Source of the DNA: Trema orientale
Lineage: Eukaryota; Streptophyta; Magnoliopsida; Rosales; Cannabaceae
NCBI GenBank assembly: GCA_002914845.1
Contig: JXTC01000259.1
Location: 175,640-239,639 of the forward strand
Direction of reading: 5' to 3'
Length of the DNA: 64,000 bases
Shown: positions 25,125 to 36,870 of the stretch, piece by piece
Numbering within the stretch: the first letter of the stretch is position 1
Layout of the letters: every line of letters starts with the position of its first letter
Notes under the pieces: generated by a model
Database searches by the model: none
Told to the model about the DNA's origin: nothing
The model's input: the letters and a program-made list of their open reading frames with translations, nothing else
Program-made: the position numbers and the translations under genes

Positions 25125-26400
25125 GTATTTCAATCGTAAAATGAACAAAATATTTTATTACAAGGCCATCAGTGCAAGGGCTGGAGATTTGTCACGACTC
25201 ACGTAAACAAGAATATTGCATCAACGACAGCAATATGTAAAGCGACAATTAAATACCTAAAAGGACAGAGAAATGGACGCTCGGAATATTGAAAAACTTG
25301 ACAAACGACAGCTTGAGAAATGACATTAAAAAAAAAAACCGATTACTACGTGCTAAATTAATCATCGAAGGATGTAAACTAACTACAAAACAAAACGACT
25401 ATAACATTTACAAACGACATTAAACTAGAGAAACGACAATAACATTTTAACACAAGACGTGCTCCTGAACAAAATGACACCACCTAAACAGCACATTACT
25501 AATGGAGAGGACAACAAAGCAAAAACGACATAAATTTTAAACGAATACCCATGAATGTAAGAGCTTTGGAATCAGCATTAAACCGCTAAACGACATTATG
25601 AATATTAAGAAAAACCGCTAAATGACAATATCAAGATAAACGACAACAACTTGAGAAACAGCAACAAACTCTCAAATTATAATCATTTTACACTTTGGTC
25701 CTCCAAATTTTCAACTTAAAAAAGTGTGCTAAGCTACTTTGCTATTGTTGCGTTGGTGCCCTTTTATCAAAATATTGCTAAATTTTAAAAGTTGCCATTA
25801 TCTTTGTTTTTTTCTTTTTCCGACAATATATAATTGGAATATCTACATAAATTTGAAGGTCAAAATAGTACAATAATTATAGTTCGATGGTTAAAATAGC
25901 ACAAAAATAATAATTTGAGAACTATTGGTGAAATAAGCTCCTTTTTTCTAATGTTATTGAATATCATAGTATACTTTCTCCAACTTTTTTCTTCTCCAAG
26001 CTAGATTTATGAAGCAGTGTTGTGGTGAACCAATTAAATTGTGTTTTTTTAACATTAAGGAATTGTTAATTTCAGCAATGACATCCGAATTAATTATGGT
26101 TTTGCCCTCAATTATGAATTTTAATATCTTACTATTTATGAATTGGCTAATTCCTTTTAAATTTGATATTTTTTTTTAATAGAATGGCCAACAATGTAAT
26201 AATAGCAAAATTCAAGACTATAATTCAAGAATTATAAGTGAAATTAACCTCTTGAAAAACAAGATAAAAAGTTTTAATGACAATAAATATATATGAACGG
26301 CATAAGAACGAAAGAACGACTAACAACTTACGAAACGAAATGGAAAACTTTGGCTTTCCCTTTCTTTTTCCTTGATAATCCAAGGCTATTTGTTAATTCT
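25125..26400. other. Intergenic, rich in an ACGACA word; no gene seen
   Basis: Between about 25210 and 25650 the word (A)ACGACA or a one-base variant occurs about a dozen times at irregular spacing, and related AACGA words return near 26300-26340. Between about 25680 and 25950 there is a weak inverted repeat (ACACTTTGGTCCTCCAA against TTTGAAGGTCAAAATAGT). No ORF of note. Confidence 0.45.
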
Positions 26401-26579
26401 TTGAACGAAATTACGAAAATAAACTAAAATATTTATATAAAAAAAAAACATTTCTTTACACCAAAAAATTAAGAGGGTGTTTGATAAAAAATAAAAATAA
26501 AATTAAGAGGGTGTAAGGAGTAGGTACTAGAGAGTGTATGAAACGACATCGTAAAGTTATATCGAGACAAGGGGAAATA

Positions 26580-26590
26580 TAGCCGTTAGG
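26580..26590 (-). promoter_or_regulatory. MSA-type mitotic element upstream of TPX2
   Basis: Minus strand reads CCTAACGGCTA, a full match to the mitosis-specific activator consensus YCYAACGGYYA bound by MYB3R factors, about 260 bases upstream of the TPX2 ATG. Confidence 0.6.
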
Positions 26591-26661
26591 AACAAACTCA
26601 GAGAGCAACTGGTTACGTAACTGGTCGTTGCAATAAGGGGCTCCCCTAAATTTTAAAAATT

Positions 26662-26672
26662 CGACCGTTAGA
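26662..26672 (-). promoter_or_regulatory. Second MSA-like element upstream of TPX2
   Basis: Minus strand reads TCTAACGGTCG, matching 10 of 11 positions of YCYAACGGYYA, about 180 bases upstream of the TPX2 ATG and in the same orientation as the first copy. Confidence 0.5.
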
Positions 26673-26848
26673 GATCTTCCATTCTCCCCTTAACGTTTCA
26701 CTCTCCCTTTTTCATTAACCCCCCAAAACTTCTTCTTCTTCATCTTATTCCTCTCTCAAACGAATCAAAGTCTTTTTCTTTCTCTCTCACTCTCACAGAC
26801 ACAAACAATCGCACCGAGACCCCTCATCTCTGACCATAACATTATTCC

Positions 26849-29800
26849 ATGGCAGTGGCTGAGGAACCCAAATCAACAATTTTGACAACGGCCGCGACGA
26901 TGATCGACGAGGCCTACGAGTTCTCGGCCCCTCGGTTCTTCGATTTCGTTAAGGGCGAGTCCGAAGAGGACAGGCTCCAGGCCGAGCTCTGGTTCGACAC
27001 CGCCCTCACTTACGCCCCGTCTCGTATGTTCCAATCCTCATCCTCCCACCGCTCTTCACCGTTTTTTTTTTTCCATTTCTTCTTTTTTCTTACGTCAATC
27101 TCTAGGGTTCTCTCAGTTATTGGCTATTTTGATTAAAGTCCCAACTGGGTCTTTCTCACTTGGAGATTTTAGGGCCTTTTCTCAAATTTCTTCAGGGTTT
27201 CTTGCATATCTTGTTTTTATTCTGAGATTTTGGTTACTTGGGTACTTAATTTTCTTCTCTGTTACCAAATTCACTTTCTTGAATCTTGTATGAGCAAGAA
27301 AATTTGTTTCTTTTTTTTTTCTTTTGTGGGTACCCTTCAGTGAAAATTCAAAGTTCTTAATTTAATTTTAATGCTTTAGTCAATGCACCCATGTTTTTGT
27401 CAAGAGGATTTTTTTTCCCCCCTTGTGTTTTGGGGAACAATTCTGATATTGATTATGCGAAACTCTATCTACGCTTCTTTGGATTTCAGTGAAGTTAATT
27501 TCTTTACATTTGATGGAAACATTTGTAGGTTTTTGTAGTCTGTGGCTGAAGTTGGAGTTTTTGATATTGTAAAAGTTACGAAGTTTGTTTTTTCTGGCTT
27601 GAAATTATGCAGCGTTTATGCCTAGAATCAGGACTGGTAGATCTTTCACCATTGAAAGCTTATGTGACTTTAGTGTAGCAGATCAGATGCAGAAGGAGGT
27701 GACTTTCCATGGTTTCCCTTTTGCATTTTTCGTTAGAAAAGCTTTGTCTTGTGACCTTTTATGACATCATTTGTGTTTGAACATTTTTGCAGACCTCTGG
27801 CTCTGATTCGTCATCAGATTCGAAAAGTAACGGTTCGGAAACTAAGCCTCAGACCGAGCTTACACCCCCTGAGATAAAGAAGGAAGTAATTCCTGCAGAG
27901 ACCAAAGAAGAAAATGTCATAGTGGTATATTTAGTTGTTGAACTTCTTCCAATTCAGGAATTCTTTCTTTGTTTCCGGGTATCTGATCTCTACTTTGTCT
28001 TTATAGGTTTCTGCTGATAAAGTTTCAAATGAAGATGTTAAATGGGACTGCAAGAGTACTGAGAAAGATCAGAGGTTTGTCTTTGTTAATGTAATCAGCA
28101 TATGGAATCAGTATTATTTAGTGCTGAAATTCTGAGTCTATATTTTGTTTGTGTTTGCTATGCTTATCTCAGCGCATTAGCTCGGAAAGTTCCTTCTTCA
28201 GATGCGAAAATTGAAGCGAATAGTGATAAAGAGAATATCAAACCTTCTGTTCAAGCAGAGAAAGAAGCTTGTACTCCTGTCCCAACGATCCCCGGGACCA
28301 ACTCCAAGAAGCACCAGACAGCTAAAACGATAGCTAGTTTAGTCAGAAACCCATCAGTTTTGAAGCCAAAAAGTATAAAATCATCACAATCCAAAAACCC
28401 CAAACCATCTTGTTTGAAAAGGTGGGTGCCGCATTCTATGTTGTTCTGATCTGTTTTTATTATATATCTTGGTGTCTTCACATTAGTCTTGATTGTGTGC
28501 GGTTATGGTTATTCAACTTGAACTTGTAGTGAAACGAATGTGAAAAACAGTGCCGGGACTCCCAATTTGGCTCAGGAGAATCAGGCAATTAAGCGACAGA
28601 AGTTGGAAGGAGGAAAATCTAGACAGGTAATTGCAAAGCTGCCTCTCCACTTTTTGTCTGTTGACTCGTTTTGATTGACTCATCTCTAGCTAGTTTCTCT
28701 TTCTTGCGTTGAAATTCAGATTCTTAGCCTTAAACCGCCAAATTTGCCCCACAAGACGAAATCTGGTCTTGTAAGTGGCAGTTCCAACTTCTGCCCATCA
28801 ACTGTTGTTAGTAAAACTCGAAAAGAGGACAGAAAGGTTTGCGGTTTTTATTGACATCTTTTAGTTTTCACTAAAATTCTTCGACAAAGTTTTGAAGTCT
28901 GGTGAATATATAATTTAACTAACTGGTCACTTATGTATTCCTGAATACATAGATTTATGTTCGAGAAGGAGCAGCACAAGTTCCATTTGTTTCAACTGCT
29001 GAGATGATGAAAAAGTTCCAATCAAGTACCAGAGACCTGTCATTGCCTCACCTTAATAGTTCTCTTTCTCAGGTTAGAGAATCAAATCAAGTCTCATTTA
29101 TAATTTTCTCTTACTTATGAATCCCATAATACTTACTATTTTGGTTGTTTCTGCTGGTATTATCCAGACAAAGCCTAGACTCACATTGACAAGGCCTAAG
29201 GAACCTGAGTTTGAAACAGCTCAGCGGGTACGCTCCGTCAGGGTAAAAAGTACCGCTGAGCTTGAAGAAGAGATGATGGCCAAAATTCCCAAGTTCAAAG
29301 CTCGTCCACTAAACAAGAAGGTAATGTGTGCACATATTTATATACATATATTCTCTACTTTTTTTACATTTGCTTTTGGTCTTTACGTGTTGTGGCTAAT
29401 CTTTTCTTTTAAACAGATTCTTGAAGCCCCATTGTTACCTGCAGTACCTAGAAGTACACCCCAGCCACCAGAATTTAAGGTATGCAATCGATCAAGAGTG
29501 AGTATCAGTGAGAAAAAGGAACTAGACTCTAATCAGTCTTTATATTTCGTAATTGTTGCAGGAATTCCATTTTGAGACTATGGCTAGGGCAAACCATAAT
29601 GCAGAATCAGCTTCAGTAGCTTCAACAGATTCGTCACATCCGGTAGAGAACATAATCTTGTATTTGTTTCTTCTGTCTTTGCAGATTGGTTCTTTTTCTT
29701 TTGCTGACATTTTTCCTGTTTGTTGAATACTATCATTACAGAACAATCAATGGAAGGGTCATCTAACTGAACCTAAAACCCCTCTACTTCATACATCACT

Positions 29801-31633
29801 AAGGGCTCGACCTCCCAAGGTAAAAAGTTCTTTGGAAATTGAGCAAGAGGAACTTGAGAAACTTCCTAAATTCAAGGCTAAGCCTCTGAACAAGAAGGTA
29901 TTTATTACTCTCTCTCTCTCTCTCTTCTATTTCCTCCAATGCCTTGTAGAACAAGATATCAAGTTGTATTCATTTATTTTCTATGTTGTAGATATTTGAA
30001 AGTAAGGGTGAACTGGGAATGTTCTGTAATGTCAAGAAACATATCACAATACCTCAAGAATTTCGCTTTGCTACTAATGAGAGGATTCCAACACCTTCAG
30101 CAGTTGCAGATCTTTTCGACAAGGTACTTTGTACATTTTAATGTTGACCCCTTCGAAATCCTACTTACAAAACTGGCTAAAACTTTGCAGTGGAATAACC
30201 ACCTTGTTTTAATTTCATCTAAACAGTTGTCTTTGAACTCGGAACCTCACCATAATCCACTTCCGAGAAACACAACACCTAATCCATTCCATCTGCACAC
30301 AGAGGTATGTGTGAAAATTTGACTTCCTTTTTCTTCAAACAAAATTTTCTTGCGTTCTGTTTTCACCTATGTTTTATTCTCACTATTTTAGGAAAGAGGA
30401 GCCGAGAAAGAAAAGAAATTTATAATAGAAGTTGTGCAAAAGCAGTGGGAAGAAGAGAGAGCTAGGGTCCCCAAGGCTAATCCATATCCTTATACCACTG
30501 ACTACCCTGTGGTACATAAATTTGTTATCACTTACGCCTACCAAGTTCTAAGTTGTACTTCCACTATAAAATGGTCTTTGATTAACTCGTTCCATTTGCA
30601 TGTTTCGAGCAGATTCCACCCAAACCAGAGCCCAAACATTGCACAAGACCAGAACCTTTCCAATTAGAGAGTTTGGTAAGGCATGAGGAGGAAATGCAGA
30701 GGGAAATGGAGGAAAGAGAGAGGAAGGAAAGAGAAGAGGCTCGAATGAGAATCTTCAAGGCACAGCCAATCCTTAAAGAGTAAGAAGCAGCACTTGATAA
30801 ACCCAAGCAACTAATGAATGAGTTTTGTGGCAAAGATATCATAACTAGTTTCGGAAAGTAGTGATTTTTCGATTTTTTTTTTTTTGTTGTCTATGTTGCA
30901 GAGATCCAATTCCAGTTCCAGAAAAGGTGCGAAAGCCCTTAACAGAAGTTCAAGGATTCTCTCTCCATGTGGATCATCGAGCAGTAGATAGAGCGGAATT
31001 TGATCAAAAGGTAACTTCAAATAAGTAATCAACTTGTAGAAGATTGATTACATTACCTTTATTATATACTGAATTTGATCAAAAGGTAACTCCAAATAAG
31101 TAATCAACTTGTAGAAGATTGATTTACATTACCTTTATTATATACTGAAAAGTTGTTTTTTTACAGATTAAGGAGAAGGAAATGATGTATAAGAGATACA
31201 GAGAGGAGAGTGAAGCAGCCAAAATGGTGAGTTCGTCTTTCTTTCCTTTCTTAAAACCTACCAACTAATGCATATCCACATCCTTAATTTAAAATGATAG
31301 CTTAGTTGGTGTGCGACACTTAAAATATTTTGCAGATAGAGGAAGAGAAAGCGTTGAAACAACTAAGAAGGACAATGGTCCCCCATGCAAGGCCAGTGCC
31401 CAACTTTAACAACCCATTCTGTCCTCAGAAGTAAGATCAAGTCCCCGATGCTTCTTAGTGTTTTTCGCTGTTTTTCTTTCAGTGGTTTCTTTAATGATTT
31501 TAATAAACATCATAGGTCTTTGAAGGAAAAAACGAAGGCAAAGTCACCAAATCTGCGTGTACTGCAGCGGAAAGAAAAGCGAAGAATGGTAGTTAATCCT
31601 GCCATTTCAAGTGCTGCTGCCAACATGAGATAG
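26849..31633 (+). CDS. TPX2: TPX2, spindle assembly factor and Aurora kinase activator
   Basis: Microtubule-associated protein that activates Aurora kinase and nucleates spindle microtubules. Twenty exons: 26849-27023, 27613-27698, 27793-27924, 28007-28074, 28173-28421, 28530-28626, 28720-28836, 28953-29072, 29168-29320, 29417-29479, 29562-29642, 29742-29897, 29992-30123, 30227-30304, 30392-30511, 30613-30779, 30902-31010, 31167-31226, 31336-31430, 31516-31633. They total 2376 nt, giving 791 aa, about the length recalled for Arabidopsis TPX2 (near 790). The N-terminal YEFSAPRFFDF resembles the Aurora-binding motif. Exons 9 and 12 encode two similar repeats ending KFKARPLNKK and KFKAKPLNKK, followed by a third FKAQPIL-type motif. 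The C-terminal part (KEKEMMYKRYREE) is the charged helical TPX2 region. An NLS-like IKRQKLEGGK lies in exon 6. No break seen. The start is the first ATG, followed at once by family sequence. Confidence 0.96.
30996..31146 (+). repeat. 75-bp tandem duplication across a TPX2 exon end and splice donor
   Basis: Copy 1 (30996-31070) includes the last 15 bases of exon 17 and its donor (AAAAG|GTAACT). Copy 2 (31071-31146) repeats the same exon tail and donor inside the intron. The copies differ by one substitution and one inserted T. Confidence 0.9.
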
Positions 31634-32078
31634 AAAAGAGCGGTTGCTTGAGTAGATTCTTGTTATGTTGTAGATACAGCTACAAGGGTGTAGCTGTGTA
31701 CAAGTTTATTTTATGTACATTAAATTTAATGTATTCTTTCCTGACACTGATGTGTATTCAATCATTTGTACTGAAGCAAATGTATAATTCAAAAGTAATG
31801 TCAAATTGAATTTCCATTGCCTGCAGTTTTCCATTTTTAAAAAAAAAATGAAGAAGAAGAAGAAAAAAAAAGAAAGACAAATTGTGGCAACTTTTTTTTC
31901 TGTTTCTTTCCACCCCTCAATGCAGCAAGCACAACAAGAATTCATTTTTTTCCAACAAGAATTAATTTTTTCCAGTCGAACATGGCGCAGCAAGTATCCG
32001 CTTCTGCAACTTTTTATTAGTAACTACATATTTTATGCAGAAACAATCTGGAAACTTAAATGAAAGTCTTGAACTTTG
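31634..32078. other. Shared 3' region of TPX2 and RING1
   Basis: 445 bases separate the two facing stop codons. The stretch is AT-rich with an A-run near 31838-31873. It must hold the 3' UTRs of both genes, so the transcripts may overlap. Confidence 0.6.
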
Positions 32079-35000
32079 CTAACTGTTGCCTCCCTTCCGC
32101 CGATACACAAGGATCTGAAACAGCATAAGGAGTTTTTGATTAGCTTACAAGTCTAGAATTCATAAGAGTAGACACTCTTTATTTTCTTCTACTTCTACTT
32201 TGAAGACAAATAAATACTCTTTTTTTAAAGCCTTTATGTGAACTCACGGTTGTCTATTTCACATAACTACCGCATAACTGTATTGTAATTTGATCAAGTT
32301 TCGTCTATTGCATGTACAACAAATTGCCCATGGATTATTTTCTTATGCGCATGCAATGGTAGCTTGAAGGCTCAGGAAGGCTCTTGGATGCTTGTTCATT
32401 AGTGTACTCACCAATTGATCTCTATTCGAAGCGCAATTGGCTTTGACCCCTGCTAAAGTTTCTTCTGCTTCCAAAACTTGCAGGTCATCTCTGCTTGGAT
32501 CATATCCCAGGGACACCAAATCTGTCATCGAGGTCGAAGGATTTAGGGTCATTTTATCATCTTTGGAAAGGCATTGTCCTTTAACTGCCAAAAACTCAAC
32601 TTCTTCGGCTTTTAAAGGCGTCTGGCATGCAACATACTGTACAGCACATGCTTTCTGTCAGGATAGAGGAAAAGTAGAGCAGTACAATAACGTTTTAAGG
32701 AGGAAAGGATGAGCAGTATAATAGCATCTCAAGAATGATTTCCGGACTGTTAGTGGGCAAACTAAAAGGGTCAAGCTTGGACAGGAATCAGGGGGCAGAC
32801 TATAGAGCTATTAGCTTGTTAATGAAAAGCATTGTGCATTATCATCCATTAAGATAATTGGTTCCATTGCATTCAAGATATTCTATGCAGGAATTGATCC
32901 TCTTTTTTCTTTTTTTTTTAAAAATTTTCACAAGAAAAGGGAAAGTCGGGATCAGGTTTTGCCAGCTTCACGTGTATTCAGCAGAGTTTCAAGTTTTTCA
33001 GGCAAAGTTAAGAGCTCAGCTATGGAACCATAAAAATAGTTTACAAGTCTGGATTAAGAATAAAGTTCCAAAGAGAAATCTCACTTCGCACAGGTGTTTA
33101 ACCGATAGACTTGGCCGACAACAAAGGTGGGGCTGCTGCAAACTTGGTGTACTTTGTTTGTCCAAAGAAATAAGCACAAGATGCACATCTAACTGCAAAT
33201 GAATAATAGCTTTTCTATAAAAGGGTTCGAAAAACAACAAGAGAATAAAATATAAATATTAGCCCTATCAGATTCCTGTGATGCTAGTGGACAAGAATTC
33301 TATCAGTCCATCGGATTTCTTGAGAAACTACAAAACTCCATGGATTATAGAAATTCATCAGCATCTTTATACAATTATACCTCGTCATTGTTTTCCTCTA
33401 AGCTCCGGAGGTAATCAACCAACTTAGATAAGCGAGTGTTTCGGGAACTTTTCTTGTTGCAACCACTGGCACTGCCATGTCGAGTGTGACTACGAGCACC
33501 ACCCCTGCCCCAAGCAAGTATTTCAGAGTTCCATGCAAGACCAGGAGATATTCCTCGATTCTCTCGGCTCCCTTCTAAGTCATTTTCAGTGTTTCCATCT
33601 GAATTGGCCACTGACGAAGAAGGCTGTGAAGACCGAGTACCTGCTCGTTTCTTGCGCCGTCTGTGTCTGGTTTCTGTACGACACTCATCATTGGAAGATT
33701 CATCTTTGCCTATGTTGTTATTATTTCCGTCCTCATTGTCTTCAGATCCCTGAAGTTCAACAGCTCGGCTGCTTCTTCTCCTCGAATAAGAATTCCGATG
33801 AGTCCGTTGTGTTCTTGTCATATATGTATCTGGTGTATCTTTCCCAACTGTGCGTCTCTTAATTAGAGCTTCTGATTGTCTTTGAAATATTTGGGCAATT
33901 GATGCTTGGATCTACAGAACAAAGCATTGAAACAGAACAGAAGGAACATACAGGTGAGCATGCAAAATTGAACCAACCCCGAAATGTTAAAGCCCTTTTA
34001 GAATTGTGTTGTCTCAGACGGTAAATGGTGGGGTTGGAATTGGATTATTATGTACAGATATTAAAAGAAGGCAGGAACAACCTCATAGGCCTTTCTTTTT
34101 TCCACGTTCAAATAAAAACTGCATCTACATAGCATAAATAAATGAAGAGCATTCCAAGTAGTGACAAGTTGAAAAGTTTGGCAATTGTCAAATATCCATG
34201 ATCAAATACTCAAAGCAAGTAAGTCTCGTGTCACAAGAAAAAGTGGAATTTTGTAACTAGACAGTATATTCTTACAAGAAGTTACAAGCCAAATCTATTA
34301 AGACAACAGCAGGAAATGTATATCATATCAAATTTCGAATTAATGGGCATCAAGAATAGTGTTGACATAAGTCAAAACATAAATTTAAAGTAAACATAGA
34401 GACGTTTCAAATGAAGGCATTGATGGAATAATATCCTTTAGGGAGTTTTCAGTGAGTGATATATGTGATGATACATGCACACAGATGAGGCAGTATAATG
34501 TTATGCACACAATCAGAATTATAAATGATCCTTACCTGCTTATTTCGAGTCCTCTCCTCTTCATGAAATGCTAATTCCTGGGAGAACTGACAGTCAATAA
34601 GTGCTTTCTTTGCTAAAACATTTTCCAAAAACATGCATACAACCAACTCTTTTAAAAATAAAGCAGAAGCTGATCCAAGTCTACCTCTTCTTCATACTTC
34701 TCAATATCTGGATATAAAAGTGCAATTAGGTTATCATAGTTTGGATCATCTCTAAGAGAACGTCGACTGGCACAATGTGTTCGGCAAGCAGGACACTCAT
34801 TATTCCTGCAGTTATGCATCAAACCTCAAAATTAAATTGGACAGAATTTACAATGCTTATGTTATGACTGTCTCTTTTTTTTTTTCTTTTCCTACTTTCT
34901 TCTGGGCACCATAAACCCAATCCATGAGAAGATGAGTATTTTCCAGAAAATTAATCAACCAGATTAATAAAAAGGATATCAAGACCGTAGTGCAACAGAA

Positions 35001-36870
35001 ACTCTAAGAAAAATATAATCTGCTATAGCTCAAGATTACACACCCCATTCGCATTGATTTGTCAATGCATTCCCTACAAAACCTGTGAAGGCATTCCATT
35101 ACCGTTCGTGTCTTCTTGATAATACCTGTCCAGGCAAAAAAAAATTGATCAGTGAATGCCGTTACCAGATAGGGGATAAAAGCAGCAACTACAAATGAAA
35201 AAACAAATAAATAAACAAGAACTCAGCTACTTTTCATTCGTCAAAAAAATCAAGGCAATGTTATTGGTTTCACTGGCATACTAGAACCTCTGGACTAAGA
35301 TAACAACTGCACGGTCTTAAACAGTCAAATACGGAAAGTAACAAACAACGCTTAAAACTGATCATCATCCACCTTCAAAAAAATTGGTAGGTTTCAATTG
35401 TTGATCTTTTTTTAATAACAATTTCAACATCCCAAAAGTTCCTTCAGTGATTAAAAATTTTACCTTTCACACTATATCAGCCACCTCTCATTATTAAGTT
35501 TATATTAAAGTAATCTAAGGTCATTTTATTTATGTTTATGTTTATTAAACATCTGCTATATCCCATTTCAGCGCTATAAGAATATGGAATTTGAAATTGT
35601 TTCTTCTTCATTTTATTTTGCTTGGCGCCTGAAATAATCAAAACTGAAAAAGATCATACTCGGGAATGACCAAGCACAACTGAGAGCATACATGCTTCAA
35701 CTGAAAAGGAAAAAGATCTATAAAAAATAAAAATAAAAAAAATAAAAACCGCTTTGACAGACTTGTTTCATGCTATCGAAATGTGAATAAGAAGATGAAG
35801 ACAAACTTAAAAAAATCTAAATATTCCCTTAAAAAAATGCACCTAGACAAATTGGACACTGCACATCTCTACGTATGTCTGGCAGCTCTACAAAGACAAA
35901 TCTGCAAGAGAAACAAAAGTAGGTGGAATCAGATATAAATTCTCACTTGTATAAGAAGCAATATGCAATTCTAAAATGATCATTACTACCGCTGAAACCA
36001 TAACCAACAAAGCTAAAAAATAACACGAATATGATTAACAAAATCATACGAGTGTCCACACAGAGTTAAAAGTTTGACATTATGGGAAATAGACCGCATG
36101 GCCATTGGCTAGAACTATAAGCAAAAACAAGGCCTAGATCCTAGCATGCAAAACTCTTCCAACGCATAAACGAAAAAAAAAAAACAGAACCGAAACGCAT
36201 AGACACTTAAGCAGCCTACAACACCGCTATAATTTAAACACATTATCCTCCTTTAAACAAAAACATAAGTAAAACCCATCAACAGCAAGAAGAATGAGCT
36301 TCCGAATATAGCTCAAAAATGGTCATAACACACCAAAATTCAAAACCAGCTTGTACCAAAAGAGATACACACGATCAAAACATAAATTCTATATAAAAGA
36401 ATCAAACAAACAAAGGGTTCGCTCAAAAGAGAGCCAAAGTAAGAAAAAGTACTCTGGTTTTGGCTGAGAGCTCGAAGATGGACTCCACTCAGAATCTGCA
36501 CACATCGAAAATACAAAAAGCTTCAGCCAATCGAGAAACGGAGCTCGACCCAGATGAGAAAAATCAATCACAAACCAAAAGAACACATCGAACGAAACAA
36601 ATAGCGAAAGAGAGAACGAAAAGCCACGTAACCCTCTGCTTTATCTTCTTCTTCTCCTTCATCATCTTCCGATACTTGCTTTTTCACTCCTCCTTCTTCT
36701 TCTTCCGTATCCTCATCGAGCAACTTCCCTTGCTCTTCATGGCGTTGTAGCAGCAGCTCCGGGTCCTCCTTGGGCTGAGTTTCGGGCCGAGATTGCTTGG
36801 ACCGGGGCTGAAGTGCGGGGTCTTCATCATCGTCGAGATTGTGCGGCGAACAACGCTTCTGGGCAGGCAT
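32079..36870 (-). CDS. RING1: RING1-type Polycomb (PRC1) E3 ubiquitin ligase
   Basis: Catalytic core of plant PRC1, ubiquitinating histone H2A in the nucleus. Exons on the minus strand: 36870-36633, 36495-36453, 35901-35843, 35125-35044, 34805-34685, 34577-34536, 33911-33381, 33192-33085, 32636-32412, 32114-32079. They total 1485 nt, giving 494 aa, between the lengths recalled for Arabidopsis RING1A and RING1B. A Glu/Asp-rich N-terminus is followed by a complete C3HC4 RING: C109, C112, C125, H127, C130, C133, C145, C148. Then come NKQIQASIAQIF, a Ser/Arg-rich linker, GLAWNSEILAWGRGG, and a RAWUL domain in exons 8-10 (LDVHLVLISLD, LCCRPSLSVKHL, LKAEEVE). The last 36-nt exon (ILVYRRKGGNS) was found from the donor at 32411; without it the frame runs into intron. 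The pairing with TPX2 matches RING1B-TPX2 in Arabidopsis. Confidence 0.95.

Noticed and set aside
29939-30667. Several ORFs of 77-127 codons within TPX2
   Set aside because: They mix TPX2 exons in the wrong frame with intron sequence.
32343-32591. Separate 82-codon ORF downstream of RING1
   Set aside because: It is RING1 exon 9 (RAWUL domain) read past its donor; it joins the RING1 gene in frame.
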